Shown: piece by piece, positions 8,030 to 17,049 of the stretch | How positions within the stretch are numbered: the stretch's first letter is position 1 | How the letters are laid out: each line of letters starts with the position of its first letter | Origin: Actinoplanes cyaneus | Lineage (GTDB): Bacteria > Actinomycetota > Actinomycetes > Mycobacteriales > Micromonosporaceae | DNA length: 64,000 nucleotides | Assembly: GCF_016862095.1 (NCBI RefSeq) | Contig: NZ_BOMH01000013.1 | Coordinates: 1-64,000, forward strand | Direction of reading: 5' to 3' | Notes under the pieces: model-generated | Told to the model about the DNA's origin: nothing | What the model saw: the letters and a program-made list of their open reading frames with translations, nothing else | The model's database searches: none | Made by a program: the position numbers and the translations under genes

Positions 8030-8832
8030 ATGGTGATTCTCTCCGGGAGCAGGCCGAGGCGGGTGAGGTCGTGGACGGGGTCGGCGACGTCGCACGTGCC
8101 GAACGAGGTGAAGATCGAGCGGGCACGGGCCACGTCGGCGGGGGACCAGGCGCGCAGTTCCGCCGCCATGGCCGCGCCGTCGGTGCGTCCCAGCTGCGCC
8201 TCAGCCGAGCCCGGGTCGGAGGCGGCGAGCAGCACGTTCAGGAAACCGTGGTGATCGAAACCGGTCGCGGGGTCGGTGTGGCGGATCGCGTGGTGGAGGC
8301 CGGCCGTGCACTTGAACGGGATGTCCCGGTCGACGCACGCGCGGATGGTCGCGGCGAGCTCGGCGGGCGGCGGGAACAGGTCGGCGCGCAGTCCACCGGT
8401 ACGGAGTTTCGCCCGGCAGCCCGTGCCGGCGAGCGCGTCGAGCACGTCGTCGCGCGCGGAGGTGCGGGGCAGCTCGACAGCGCGGGTTACCTCGGGTGCC
8501 AGGGTCGCGGCCAACGTCCGTACGGCAAAGTGGGTTTGATCTGCGTCGGCCGCGACCGGAGTCTCGACCGCGACCAGGCGCATGCCCGGATTCTCCTGGA
8601 TCTGCCGGACGGCTGCCGGCAGCTCTGCCGGCGTGGCGATGAGCGCGATGTCGAGGGGCCCGTCGAGATCGGCCTCGCCCAGCCGCTTGGCCGGAAGGAC
8701 GAACGGACCGAGCAGCTCCCCGTGCGGCCCGCGGAGCGCCCGCCGGTGAGCGGGCACCGCGGCCGCCATCGGAGCGTTCCCCGGCGGGAACAGCGCGGCA
8801 TCGTCGAACAGCCGGACGAACAAGCCGGTCAT
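8026..8832 (-). CDS. Conserved unknown protein inside the homogentisate operon
   Basis: The 268-residue protein has no family I can name with confidence. It opens with RLFDDAALFPPGNAPM, has alternating strand/helix character and contains an FKCTAGLHHAIRHTDP segment (Lys, Cys, two adjacent His) and DHHGFLNVLLAA, which look like a conserved active or binding site, perhaps in an alpha/beta barrel. It overlaps hmgA upstream and the fumarylacetoacetase gene downstream by 4 bp each, so it is made with both enzymes. Homogentisate breakdown also needs maleylacetoacetate isomerisation, and no isomerase is visible here. A role in that step is only a hypothesis. Confidence 0.75.
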   Translation of the reverse strand: MTGLFVRLFDDAALFPPGNAPMAAAVPAHRRALRGPHGELLGPFVLPAKRLGEADLDGPLDIALIATPAELPAAVRQIQENPGMRLVAVETPVAADADQTHFAVRTLAATLAPEVTRAVELPRTSARDDVLDALAGTGCRAKLRTGGLRADLFPPPAELAATIRACVDRDIPFKCTAGLHHAIRHTDPATGFDHHGFLNVLLAASDPGSAEAQLGRTDGAAMAAELRAWSPADVARARSIFTSFGTCDVADPVHDLTRLGLLPERITI

Positions 8833-10004
8833 GCGGACGGGCCGCGACCGGACCAGGACCAGGCATAACGCCCGTCGTCCGACGCGAGCCCGGCCTCGCC
8901 GAGATCCAGCGGGCGGAAAGTGTCGACCATCACCGCGGTCTCGTCGAAGAACTCCACCCCGAGCGACCGCTCCACCGCCCCCGGCTGCGGCCCGTGCGAA
9001 TGCCCGCCCGGATGCAGCGAGATCGACCCCTTGCCGATCCCGGAGCCCTTGCGCGCCTCGTAGTCGCCGTCCACGTAGAACATCACCTCGTCGGAGTCGA
9101 CGTTCGAGTGGTAGTACGGCACCGGCACGGCAAGCGGGTGGTAATCCACCTTGCGCGGCACGAAGTTGCAGATCACGAAGTTCTGCCCGGCGAAGACCTG
9201 GTGCACCGGCGGCGGCTGGTGGACGCGGCCGGTGATCGGCTCGAAGTCGGCGATGTTGAACGCGTACGGGTAGAGGCAGCCGTCCCAGCCGACCACGTCG
9301 AACGGATGCTCGGGCACGACGTGGATCGTCCCGCCGCCGCGGTGCTTCACGTAGATCTCGACATCGGTCCCCTCCGCGAGCAGCGGTTCCGTGGGCCCAC
9401 GAAGATCACGTTCGCAGTACGGGGAGTGCTCGAGGAACTGGCCGTAACGCGAGAGGTACCGCGCCGGCGGGGCGATGTGCGAGCTGGCCTCGATCGCATA
9501 CGTCCGCAGGGGCTCGGGGCCGGACGGGATCCACCGGTGCGCGGTCATCCGCGGGATGATCACGTAGTCGCCCCGGCCGACGGTCAGCGCGCCGAACACC
9601 GTCTCCACCGTCGCGTCGCCGCGCTCGACGTAGACGCACTCGTCGCCGATCGCGTTCCGGTAGTACGGCGAGATCTCCGTCGACACCGCGTACGAGATCC
9701 GCACGTCGGCGTTTCCCAGGACCAGGCGCCGCCCGGTGACCGGGTCGGCCTCCTTGAAGTCCAGGTCGTGCAGGCGTAGGTGGCGCGGGACGAGCGGGGC
9801 GTTCGGGGTCAGGCTCTGGTCGGGCAGCTGCCACGGGCGCGCGTCGACGATCGCCGACGGGATGCCACGGTGGTAGAGCAACGACGAGTCGGAGGAGAAA
9901 CCCTCCTCGCCCATCAACTCCTCGGCGTACAGCCCGCCGTCCGGGCGGCGGTGCTGGGTGTGCCGTTTCGGCGGGATGCTGCCCACCTGCCGGTAGAACG
10001 TCAC
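8829..10004 (-). CDS. hmgA: Homogentisate 1,2-dioxygenase
   Basis: The 391-residue iron(II) enzyme opens the ring of homogentisate to maleylacetoacetate. The two cupin halves are visible. The metal-binding residues appear as His299 and Glu306 in PYYHSNVDSDEVMFYVDG and His335 in HPGGHSHG. The N-terminus (MTFYRQVGSIPPKRHTQ) is typical of actinobacterial HmgA. It is the first gene of a three-gene operon with ATGA junctions and is divergent from a TetR gene across about 200 bp that hold several palindromes. Confidence 0.95.
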   Translation of the reverse strand: MTFYRQVGSIPPKRHTQHRRPDGGLYAEELMGEEGFSSDSSLLYHRGIPSAIVDARPWQLPDQSLTPNAPLVPRHLRLHDLDFKEADPVTGRRLVLGNADVRISYAVSTEISPYYRNAIGDECVYVERGDATVETVFGALTVGRGDYVIIPRMTAHRWIPSGPEPLRTYAIEASSHIAPPARYLSRYGQFLEHSPYCERDLRGPTEPLLAEGTDVEIYVKHRGGGTIHVVPEHPFDVVGWDGCLYPYAFNIADFEPITGRVHQPPPVHQVFAGQNFVICNFVPRKVDYHPLAVPVPYYHSNVDSDEVMFYVDGDYEARKGSGIGKGSISLHPGGHSHGPQPGAVERSLGVEFFDETAVMVDTFRPLDLGEAGLASDDGRYAWSWSGRGPSA

Positions 10005-10093
10005 GCGTCCGACTCTCCCTCCTGCGGACCACTCCGGCGGGTCACGCCGCAGTGGTCCCTGGACAAGTAGCCGTCACCAGGGGTGGTGGTGGC

Positions 10094-10127
10094 GGCTCCG
10101 TGCGCTACGGAATTTACGGAGCCGTAA
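10094..10127. promoter_or_regulatory. Palindromes in the hmgA-tetR divergent region (proximal to hmgA)
   Basis: TTACGG-AG-CCGTAA (10114-10127) is a perfect 6-2-6 palindrome. An overlapping 8-bp inverted repeat, GGCTCCGT and ACGGAGCC, lies at 10094-10101 and 10116-10123. The location between divergent genes favours regulator binding. Confidence 0.5.
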
Positions 10128-10144
10128 CAGACCGCACAAGTGTC

Positions 10145-10175
10145 CCGGCAGGTTCGCATTGCGAACAAATGCCGG
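10145..10175. promoter_or_regulatory. Nested palindrome just upstream of the tetR gene
   Basis: GTTCGCA-T-TGCGAAC (10152-10166) is a perfect 7-1-7 palindrome, flanked by CCGGCA (10145-10150) and TGCCGG (10170-10175). It ends 28 bp before the regulator's GTG start, so it is a good candidate for the autorepression operator. Confidence 0.6.
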
Positions 10176-10203
10176 TAGCCTCATCGATCGGGAAGGGGAT
10201 CAC

Positions 10204-10800
10204 GTGCCGAAGATCGTCGATCACGACCAGCGACGTTCCGAGATCATCGAGGCGTACCTGACGGTGGTCGCCCGGGACGGGCTCGCCGCCGCCACCAGCC
10301 GGGCCATCGCCGCGGAGCTGAACATCGGCACCGGTGCGCTCTGGCACTACTTCGACGGTTTCGACGAGGTGGCCGCGGGGGCGTACGCGCGGATCACCGA
10401 CCGCACCAACACCCGCATCGCCGCCGCGACCGCCGGGCTGCGCGGGCTCGCCGCGTTCTACGCCATGATCCGGGAGATCCTTCCGCTCACCAAGGTGACG
10501 GTGGACGAGGCGTTCGTGGTCGTCGGCTTCTGGGGCCGGCTCGCCGCCAACTCCAAGATCGAGGAAGCGCCGGACCTCGGCGAGTTCTGGGGCGGCCAGA
10601 TGGCGGACCGTTTCCGCGAGGCCATCGCCGACGGCGAGCTGCTGCCGTCGATCCCGATCTCCGACGTCGTCGACGTCCTGCTCACCATCTGCATCGGCGA
10701 GCAGGTCAACGCCGCGATGTCCGCCCCCATGGTCAACCCCACGCGTCAGCTCGCCCTGGTCGACCACTGCCTCCTGCCGTGGCGTCCCCCAACTTCCTGA
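10204..10800 (+). CDS. TetR family regulator divergent from hmgA
   Basis: The 198-residue protein has the TetR DNA-binding region (RRSEIIEAYLTVVARDGLAAATSRAIAAELNIGTGALWHYF, residues about 9-50) and a helical effector domain. GTG 10204 is chosen because AAGGGGA lies just upstream; an earlier in-frame start at 10159 falls inside the palindrome. Its position divergent from hmgA, with palindromes between, makes it the probable regulator of the homogentisate operon, although it may control other genes. Confidence 0.88.
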   Translation: MPKIVDHDQRRSEIIEAYLTVVARDGLAAATSRAIAAELNIGTGALWHYFDGFDEVAAGAYARITDRTNTRIAAATAGLRGLAAFYAMIREILPLTKVTVDEAFVVVGFWGRLAANSKIEEAPDLGEFWGGQMADRFREAIADGELLPSIPISDVVDVLLTICIGEQVNAAMSAPMVNPTRQLALVDHCLLPWRPPTS

Positions 10801-11004
10801 AACCCGCTCTTCCCGTACGCCCGTGAGCCGCCCGCCCCACCGCCCGCCTCCGCCCAGCGTCTCCCCGGCCAGTCCCCACGGCAGCATCTGCCCCGCCACC
10901 GACCACAGGCTCGCCGCCCGCACCGACCGTCGCATCCGCCCCGGCACCGACCGTCGGCGCCGGCCCGCTGCCCGCTCAGGCCCGCGGCGCGGCTCGCGCT
11001 GGCC

Positions 11005-11057
11005 GGCTGGTGCTCACGGTCGTTATTCGTGCCTCATGACAACCGTGAGCACCAGCC
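11005..11057. repeat. Intergenic hairpin family, copy A1
   Basis: The outer stem is 17 bp and perfect (11004-11020 with 11042-11058), beginning GGCTGGTGCT. The loop region carries ATTCGTGCCTCAT, the reverse complement of the loop of copy A2. It lies in the 523-bp gap between convergent genes (10801-11323), which otherwise shows no gene. Confidence 0.8.
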
Positions 11058-11160
11058 GAGCGCGTGAGCCGCGCTGCTGGCTCTCGTGGCTGTGGCCTTG
11101 CGTGGTGCTCGGCGCGAGCTGAGGTGCGGGTCGAGGTCGCGGCGCGGCTGGGGGGTCTTC

Positions 11161-11213
11161 GGCTGGTGCTCATGGACGTTATGAGGCACGAATAACGTCC
11201 ATGAGCACCAGCT
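11161..11213. repeat. Intergenic hairpin family, copy A2
   Basis: Two 22-nt arms pair with 21 Watson-Crick pairs and one wobble around the 9-nt loop GAGGCACGA. The arms start GGCTGGTGCT and end AGCACCAGCT. It is inverted relative to copy A1, 103 bp away. Confidence 0.85.
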
Positions 11214-11323
11214 GGCAAGAGCGAGTCACGTGACTAGAGGGAGCACCACGGGGCTTGCGTGCTGGGACGGGCGAGACTCGCGGGCGGGGCGGGCGGCTCG
11301 TGGGCGTACGCGCGCGGGGTCTT

Positions 11324-12217
11324 TCAGAGCAGAGCGGCGCGGAGGTGCGTGATGGCCTGGGGCAGCGCCTCGGTCGCGGGGGTGGCCAGGTCGGGGCGGA
11401 CGCCGGTGCCCTCCCAGTTGGTGCCGGAGAGCGGGCTCACCGAGCGCGCGACCGGGATCGTCGCCTCCAGGTGCGGGTGGACGGCGAAGCCCTCGCGCGG
11501 GTGGGCGCCGCCGCGGGTGGTCTCGCCGATGATCGTGGCGCGTTTGCGTTCCTGCAGGGTGAACGCCAGATCCTCGCCGCCGGAGAAGGTGGTGGCGCTG
11601 GTCAGGACGGCGATCGGGCGGTCCGGGCCGAAGCGGGGGCCGGCCAGGTGCGGGACGGTCCAGAACTGGCGGATGCGGTCCTCGGCGCGGAAGTAGAGGC
11701 CGCCGAGCTCGAGCGGCTCCGGGCCGAAGAGGTAGCTGCAGAAGAGAGCGACCGTCTCGGGAACCCCGCCCCGGCAGCGGCGCACGTCGAGAATCAGCGC
11801 CGAGGCGCCCGCGGCCAGGGTCATCGCGGCAGCGATCGGGTCGCCGGCCGCGGTGGGCGGGAAGAACAGCGGGGTGATCTCGATGAGCGCGATGTTGTCG
11901 TCGAGGCGTTCGACGCGGCCGATGCCACCGCCGGTGCGCGCCGCCAACGCGGTCAGCTCCGCCAGGTCGGCCTCGTCGTCGCCGTGGTCGTCGCGCAGCG
12001 GCTCCTCGCTGTGCAGCAGCCGCAGGTGCCGGTCCCCGTTGACGGACTGCAGGTCCTCGGTGACCCGGGTGGCCAGCTCCGCGGCGTCGACGCCGTCCGG
12101 ATATCGGGCGGCCTCGAGCACAGCGGCGACCTGGTGGCCGACCTCGGGAAACACGTAGTGCTCGGTGACCAGGTCCTTGACCCGGGTCACCACCTGGGTG
12201 ATCTCGTCCTGACGCAT
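11324..12217 (-). CDS. S41 family (tail-specific/tricorn-like) peptidase
   Basis: The 297-residue protein has the N-terminal three-helix bundle typical of IRBP/S41 proteins and a C-terminal catalytic core. It contains LILDVRRCRGG and TSATTFSGGEDLAF, the latter holding the position of the S41 nucleophile Ser before G-G-E, and GETTRGGAHPREGF. It has no signal peptide or PDZ domain, so it is a short cytoplasmic form; such proteins are predicted serine hydrolases with unknown substrates. A hairpin repeat pair follows its stop codon. Confidence 0.82.
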   Translation of the reverse strand: MRQDEITQVVTRVKDLVTEHYVFPEVGHQVAAVLEAARYPDGVDAAELATRVTEDLQSVNGDRHLRLLHSEEPLRDDHGDDEADLAELTALAARTGGGIGRVERLDDNIALIEITPLFFPPTAAGDPIAAAMTLAAGASALILDVRRCRGGVPETVALFCSYLFGPEPLELGGLYFRAEDRIRQFWTVPHLAGPRFGPDRPIAVLTSATTFSGGEDLAFTLQERKRATIIGETTRGGAHPREGFAVHPHLEATIPVARSVSPLSGTNWEGTGVRPDLATPATEALPQAITHLRAALL

Positions 12218-12406
12218 GGATCGCAGTCAAGCACCTCGATGACCTTGCCGGCGACCCGGCGCGGGTGTTGCGCGTGTCGGCGGCCTTCCGCCTGCCGTCC
12301 GTGTCACTCTTCCCGAGCCGGGGTGACTTTCTGGTGCGAAACGGTCAATTAGGAATCGATCCACTCCGGAGCGCCGCTGACCGTCCCGTGACGAAAGGCA
12401 ACAATC

Positions 12407-13507
12407 GTGCTCTTCCAGCACACTGGCCGCCTGGCGATCGCGTCCGCGGCAGCGGTCGTGGCCGGCACGGCGATCGTCGCCGCCACCGGCGCGCGGGCGA
12501 CCACCGGCGCCGCCGCCGACCACCTCCTGCTCTCCCGGGTGACGGTCACCGCCGAGGCGACCGCGGTGACGCTGACCCGGCTCACCGGCGCCGGCACCGG
12601 CGACGGAACCGCGATCGAACTCCCGGTCACCGTCTCCGGCGTCGACAAGCCGTTCACGATCGAGGGCGACTCGGCCGGGGTCGGAGCGCTGGCCCGCTCG
12701 GCGGACGGCCGCTACGTGACGCTCGCCGGCTACGCGGCGGAGCCGGGCACCGCGACCACGTCCGTCCCCCGGGTCGTGGCCCGCGTCGACGCGGCCGGCG
12801 CGGTGGACACCTCCACCACGCTGGGCACCTCCTTCATGCAGGAGGAGGTGCGCGGCGCGGTCACCGCCGACGGCGCCCGCTTCTGGGTCACCGGGCACGG
12901 CGCGACCGCGGCCCCGAACGGTGGCCTGGTCCAGGCTACGCTCGGCGCGAGCAGCGGGACCGTGCTGGCCGGTGGCACCGGCGCGCTGAACGACACGCGG
13001 ACCGTGCAACTCGCCGGCGGCAGCCTCTGGTTCGGCAGCGAGAAGGAGCCGGCCGGGCTCTACGAGTACACGGCCGGCGTCGTGACGCAACCGGTCGCGC
13101 TCGGATCGGGCGGCTCGGGGCCCATCGCGTTCGTGCTGCTCGACCGGGACGCCGCGGTGGCCGGCGTGGACACGCTCTACCTGCTGCGCGAGGCCGACGC
13201 GGTCCACAAGTACTCGTCGGACGGCACGAACTGGACCGAGCGGGGCACGATCTCCGGCACCTCCGCATGGACCGGGCTGACCGGCGTGGTGGACGGGACC
13301 GGCGCCCGCCTCTACGGCATCGACGGCGCCGGCGCGGGCAACACCCTGGTGCAGGTCACGGACTCGGCCGAGTTCAGTTCGCCGCCTTCGGCCTCCGCGC
13401 GTACGACGGTTGCCACCGCTCCCGGCGGCGTGGCGTTCCGTGGTGTCGCCCTCGCGCCGGGTGACCCTTCGCCGTCGTCCCCCGCTTCCGCCCCCGTTTC
13501 GTACTGA
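12407..13507 (+). CDS. Secreted protein, possible beta-propeller, unknown function
   Basis: The 366-residue protein starts at a GTG preceded by GAAAGG and has a signal peptide (about residues 1-31, hydrophobic AIASAAAVVAGTAIVAA, then ATGARA). The mature part has repeated strand-rich segments (ADGRYVTLAGYA, ADGARFWVTGHG, GGSLWFGSEKE, GTGARLYGIDG) like blades of a secreted beta-propeller. The C-terminus is Pro/Ser-rich. I cannot assign a specific family. It is monocistronic by spacing. Confidence 0.65.
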   Translation: MLFQHTGRLAIASAAAVVAGTAIVAATGARATTGAAADHLLLSRVTVTAEATAVTLTRLTGAGTGDGTAIELPVTVSGVDKPFTIEGDSAGVGALARSADGRYVTLAGYAAEPGTATTSVPRVVARVDAAGAVDTSTTLGTSFMQEEVRGAVTADGARFWVTGHGATAAPNGGLVQATLGASSGTVLAGGTGALNDTRTVQLAGGSLWFGSEKEPAGLYEYTAGVVTQPVALGSGGSGPIAFVLLDRDAAVAGVDTLYLLREADAVHKYSSDGTNWTERGTISGTSAWTGLTGVVDGTGARLYGIDGAGAGNTLVQVTDSAEFSSPPSASARTTVATAPGGVAFRGVALAPGDPSPSSPASAPVSY

Positions 13508-13570
13508 CCGGCTGTGTCCACGCCGGGCGGAAGAAATCCCGGGAGGCCCCGTTCGTCGTAGGGTGATCCA

Positions 13571-14698
13571 ATGCGGTCCACCCTGAGCACTGTGAAGACC
13601 CGGTCGGCGTTGCGTGACGCCGCCCGGGTCTCTGCACAGACCTTGCTGATCATGCTGCTCCTCTATGTCGTCCTGGACCTGCTGGGGGCCACCTGGTCGG
13701 TGCTCTGGCCGCTGGTCGTGGCGCTGCTGCTGACCACGCTCACCTGGCCGCCGGTCCGCTTCCTGCGCCGCAGGGGCTGGCCGCCCGCGCTCGCCGCCTC
13801 CCTGGTCACGGTCCTGTTCCTGGCCCTGATCGCCGGAACCATCGTGCTGATCGCGGTGCCCGTCTCCGAGCAGTCCGGCAAGCTCGGCCAGGGCGTGGTG
13901 GACGGTATCCAGCAGGTCCGGGACTGGGCCTCCGGCCCGCCGCTGAACATCAGCGACGACCAGGTCAACAGCGGCCTGAACAGCGCCATCGACAAGGTTC
14001 AGGCCAGCGTCGGCAGCATCGCGAACGCCACCCTCACCGGCGTCAGCACGATCGTCAACGGCGTGGTCACCACGATCCTCGCGCTGTTCCTGATGTTCTT
14101 CTTCCTTAAGGACGGCCCGCGCTTCCTGCCCTGGCTCGGCCGTCAGCTGCCCGGCCGGCTCGCCGCCGACGTGCCCGAGATCGCCAGCCGCAGCTGGAAC
14201 ACGCTCGGGTCGTTCGTCCGCTCGCAGGCGTTCGTCGGTCTGCTCGACGCGGTCTTCATCGGCCTCGGCCTGTGGATCGTCGGCGTCCCGCTGGTGCTGC
14301 CGCTCGCCGTGCTGACGTTCGTCACCGCGTTCATCCCGATCGTCGGCGCGGTCTTCGCCGGGCTGGTCGCGGTGCTGATCGCGCTGGTCTCCGTCGGCTG
14401 GGTCAAGGCGCTGATCGTGCTCGGCATCATCCTGCTGGTCCAGCAGCTGGAGGGCAACGTCTTCCAGCCGATGGTCCAGAGCCGGGGCCTGGGCCTGCAC
14501 GCCGCCGTGGTCCTGCTCGCGGTGACCCTGGGCGGCAACCTCGCCGGGATCGTCGGCAGCCTGCTGGCGGTGCCGGTCGCCGCGCTCATCGGGGTGATCT
14601 GGGGTTACCTGCGCGAGCAGCTCAGCGACCCGGCCCCGCCGATCCCGGAGCCGGACTCCGACCCGGCGCCCGAAGCCACCGAGGGCTCCACCCCGTGA
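13571..14698 (+). CDS. AI-2E family transporter
   Basis: The 375-residue polytopic membrane protein belongs to the AI-2E (YdbI/PerM) transporter family. It has hydrophobic segments at the N-terminus (LLIMLLLYVVLDLLGA, LWPLVVALLLTTLT), the extracytoplasmic central region after LIAVPVSEQ, a second hydrophobic block from VTTILALFLMFFF and the C-terminal motif region PIVGAVFAG...LVQQLEGNVFQPMVQ that defines the family. The acidic Pro/Glu/Asp-rich C-terminal tail is cytoplasmic. Members have been linked to autoinducer export, Na+/H+ antiport and other roles. It overlaps the aminotransferase gene by 4 bp. Confidence 0.88.
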   Translation: MRSTLSTVKTRSALRDAARVSAQTLLIMLLLYVVLDLLGATWSVLWPLVVALLLTTLTWPPVRFLRRRGWPPALAASLVTVLFLALIAGTIVLIAVPVSEQSGKLGQGVVDGIQQVRDWASGPPLNISDDQVNSGLNSAIDKVQASVGSIANATLTGVSTIVNGVVTTILALFLMFFFLKDGPRFLPWLGRQLPGRLAADVPEIASRSWNTLGSFVRSQAFVGLLDAVFIGLGLWIVGVPLVLPLAVLTFVTAFIPIVGAVFAGLVAVLIALVSVGWVKALIVLGIILLVQQLEGNVFQPMVQSRGLGLHAAVVLLAVTLGGNLAGIVGSLLAVPVAALIGVIWGYLREQLSDPAPPIPEPDSDPAPEATEGSTP

Positions 14699-15906
14699 AA
14701 CTGTCGCAGCGTGCCCTGGCGGTCGAGCCGTTCCATGCTATGGCGTTCGGGCGCCGGGCGGGGGAGCTGGAGGCCGCCGGCCACGACGTCGTCCGGCTCG
14801 GGCTCGGCGAACCCGACTTCGGGGCACCGCCCGCGGTCCGCGAGGCGATGCGGGACGTGATGGACGGGCGGCCGCTGCCGTACACGCCGGCCTTCGGCCT
14901 GCCCGCGCTGCGCGAGGCGATCGCCGACTTCTACCGCGACCGGCACGGCGTGACAGTGGACCCGGCGCGGATCGCCGTCACCCCCGGAGCTTCCGGTGCG
15001 TTGCTGCTGGCGGCGGCCGCGACCACGGACCCGGGGGACGAGGTGATCGTCGCGGACCCGTCCTACCCGTGCAACCGGGCGCTGGTCGAGACGTTCGGCG
15101 GCGCTGTCGTCACCGCGGCCACGACACCGGCAGCCCGCTATCAGCTGGACACCACGGCGGTCGAGCGGGCCTGGAGCGACCAGACCAGCGCCGTCATGAT
15201 CGCGAGCCCGTCGAACCCGACAGGCACGTCCATCCCGTACGCCGAAATGGTCTCGGTCTGTGATCTCGCCCGTGCGCGGGGCGTCTGGCGGATCGTCGAC
15301 GAGATCTACCTGGACCTGGCCGACCCGGCCGCGGACGGCACCCCGCCACGCAGCATCCTCGCCGCGGACCCGGACGCCATCGTGATCAACAGCTTCTCCA
15401 AGTACTTCGGCATGACCGGGTGGCGTCTGGGCTGGTGCGTGCTGCCGCCCGCGCTGGTCGAAGCCGCGGAGCGGCTCGCCATGAACTACTTCCTGTGCGC
15501 CTCCACGCCGGCCCAGCTCGCCGCCCTGGAATGCTTCACCCCGGCGTCGCTGGCCGTCTGCGAGGAACGCCGCGCCGAGCTCCTGGCCCGGCGCGGCATC
15601 GCCCTCGACGGCCTGGCCCGCATCGGGCTGCCCGTGCCGGTGCCGCCGGACGGCGCGTTCTACGTGTACTTCGACGTCAGCTCGACCGGCCTGGACGCGT
15701 GGGAGTTCTGCCGGCGGGCCCTGGAGGAGGCGCTCGTCTCGGTCACCCCGGGCCGCGACTTCGGGGTGGCGACCGCTGACACCCACGTCCGGTTGTCCTA
15801 CGCGGCGTCGCGCGAGGCCCTGCGCGAAGGGCTGAAGCGGCTCGGCACGTTCGTCAGCGGGCTTCGGCAGGGACACGGTTCGTCTTCCGGGACGGCCGGC
15901 GTCTGA
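14695..15906 (+). CDS. Pyridoxal-phosphate aminotransferase, class I/II
   Basis: The 403-residue protein is a fold-type I aminotransferase. Features in order are LGLGEPDF (residues 36-42), GASGALLLAA, SPSNPTGT (171-178), VDEIY with Asp202/Tyr205, and SKYFGMTGWRLGW with the PLP Schiff-base Lys236. Family members transaminate aspartate, aromatic or other amino acids; the substrate is not assignable. It starts with a GTG that overlaps the AI-2E transporter stop as GTGA, so the two genes are probably co-translated. Confidence 0.92.
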   Translation: MKLSQRALAVEPFHAMAFGRRAGELEAAGHDVVRLGLGEPDFGAPPAVREAMRDVMDGRPLPYTPAFGLPALREAIADFYRDRHGVTVDPARIAVTPGASGALLLAAAATTDPGDEVIVADPSYPCNRALVETFGGAVVTAATTPAARYQLDTTAVERAWSDQTSAVMIASPSNPTGTSIPYAEMVSVCDLARARGVWRIVDEIYLDLADPAADGTPPRSILAADPDAIVINSFSKYFGMTGWRLGWCVLPPALVEAAERLAMNYFLCASTPAQLAALECFTPASLAVCEERRAELLARRGIALDGLARIGLPVPVPPDGAFYVYFDVSSTGLDAWEFCRRALEEALVSVTPGRDFGVATADTHVRLSYAASREALREGLKRLGTFVSGLRQGHGSSSGTAGV

Positions 15907-15930
15907 GCGGGCCGTGCGGGAGTCCGGCGA

Positions 15931-16929
15931 TCACGAGACCACGGTGAGCACGATCTTGCCCTGGAGGTGACCCCGCGCGGCTCGCGTGTGTGCGCTGCCG
16001 GCCTCGGCCAGCGGGTAGGTGCTGTCCAGCCCGGCCTGGAGTTTGCCCTCGTCGAACAGGCGCCCGATCTCGGCGAGCTGGGGGCCGTTGGACCGTACCT
16101 GGATGTTGGAGACCGAGATGCCCAGACCGGCCGTCACCTCCGGGTCGTACTGCGCGAAGAACACCGGAAGCATGGTGCCGCCGCGCTCGAGCACGGTCAG
16201 CAAGCGTGAGCTCTCCGGGCCACCGACCGTGTCGACCACCAGGTCGGCACCACTGACCACGTCCTCGGCCCGGGTACGGGTGTAGTCGACGAACTCGTCG
16301 GCACCGAGCTTGCGCAGGAACTGCTCATGACGGCCCGAGGCCACCGCGATCACGTGCGCCCCCTTCCACTTCGCCAGCTGCACCGCGAAGTGGCCCACTC
16401 CACCGGCGGCCCCGTTGACCAGGACGGTCATCCCCGGCGTGATCGGCACCGGCCGGTGCACCCGGCCGGTGAACGGGGACGGCACGTCGTGACCGAGATC
16501 GATCAGGTACTGCCAGGCGGTGAGGACGGCCATCGGCGCCGCGGCCGCGTGCACGTGGTCGATGGAGGCGGGCTTGTGAGCCAGGTCGGAGGCCGGCGCG
16601 GCCACGTACTCGGCGTACGTCCGGCCGTCGAACCCCGGGAACCGCAGCATGCCGAAGACCTCGTCACCGGCCGTGAACCCTTGCACGTCCGGAGCGACCG
16701 CCTCGACCACGCCTGACATGTCCGTTCCGGGAATCAGCGGGAACTCCAGTGCCGGCCTCATCTCGGCCGGCATGACCTTCAGCCCCTCACGCAGGTACCA
16801 GTCCGGCGGGTTGATGCCCACCGCGTGCACCTTGACGAGGACCTCGCCCGGTCCGATCTCGGGCACCGGCACCTCGTCGTACCGCAAGACTTCCGGGCCG
16901 CCCGCTTCGTGGATCTGGATCGCCTTCAT
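15931..16929 (-). CDS. NADP-dependent quinone-oxidoreductase-like MDR protein
   Basis: The 332-residue protein is a zinc-free medium-chain reductase. The N-terminal GroES-like half contains GPGEVLVKVHAVGINPPDWYLREG, and the Rossmann half has the NGAAGGVGHFAVQLAKWKGAHVIAVAS nucleotide loop. Relatives reduce quinones or enones with NADPH. ATG 16929 gives the typical MKAIQIHEAGGPEVL start. It is divergent from a LysR gene with 120 bp between, a standard regulator-target arrangement. Confidence 0.92.
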   Translation of the reverse strand: MKAIQIHEAGGPEVLRYDEVPVPEIGPGEVLVKVHAVGINPPDWYLREGLKVMPAEMRPALEFPLIPGTDMSGVVEAVAPDVQGFTAGDEVFGMLRFPGFDGRTYAEYVAAPASDLAHKPASIDHVHAAAAPMAVLTAWQYLIDLGHDVPSPFTGRVHRPVPITPGMTVLVNGAAGGVGHFAVQLAKWKGAHVIAVASGRHEQFLRKLGADEFVDYTRTRAEDVVSGADLVVDTVGGPESSRLLTVLERGGTMLPVFFAQYDPEVTAGLGISVSNIQVRSNGPQLAEIGRLFDEGKLQAGLDSTYPLAEAGSAHTRAARGHLQGKIVLTVVS

Positions 16930-17049
16930 CGTGCCTGTGCTTTCTCGGGGGAACGTTGCTCCTCCAGTCAAGTCCGGCACCGGCACGGCCGTCCAAGACC
17001 GGTTCGGCACCGAGTCATTCCGAAACGGCATGATGCGTACGCTGGAACG

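Noticed and set aside
12227-14500. Long minus-strand open frame opposite the secreted protein and the AI-2E transporter
   Set aside because: Asp/Gly/Arg-rich low-complexity translation, antisense to a well-defined membrane protein.
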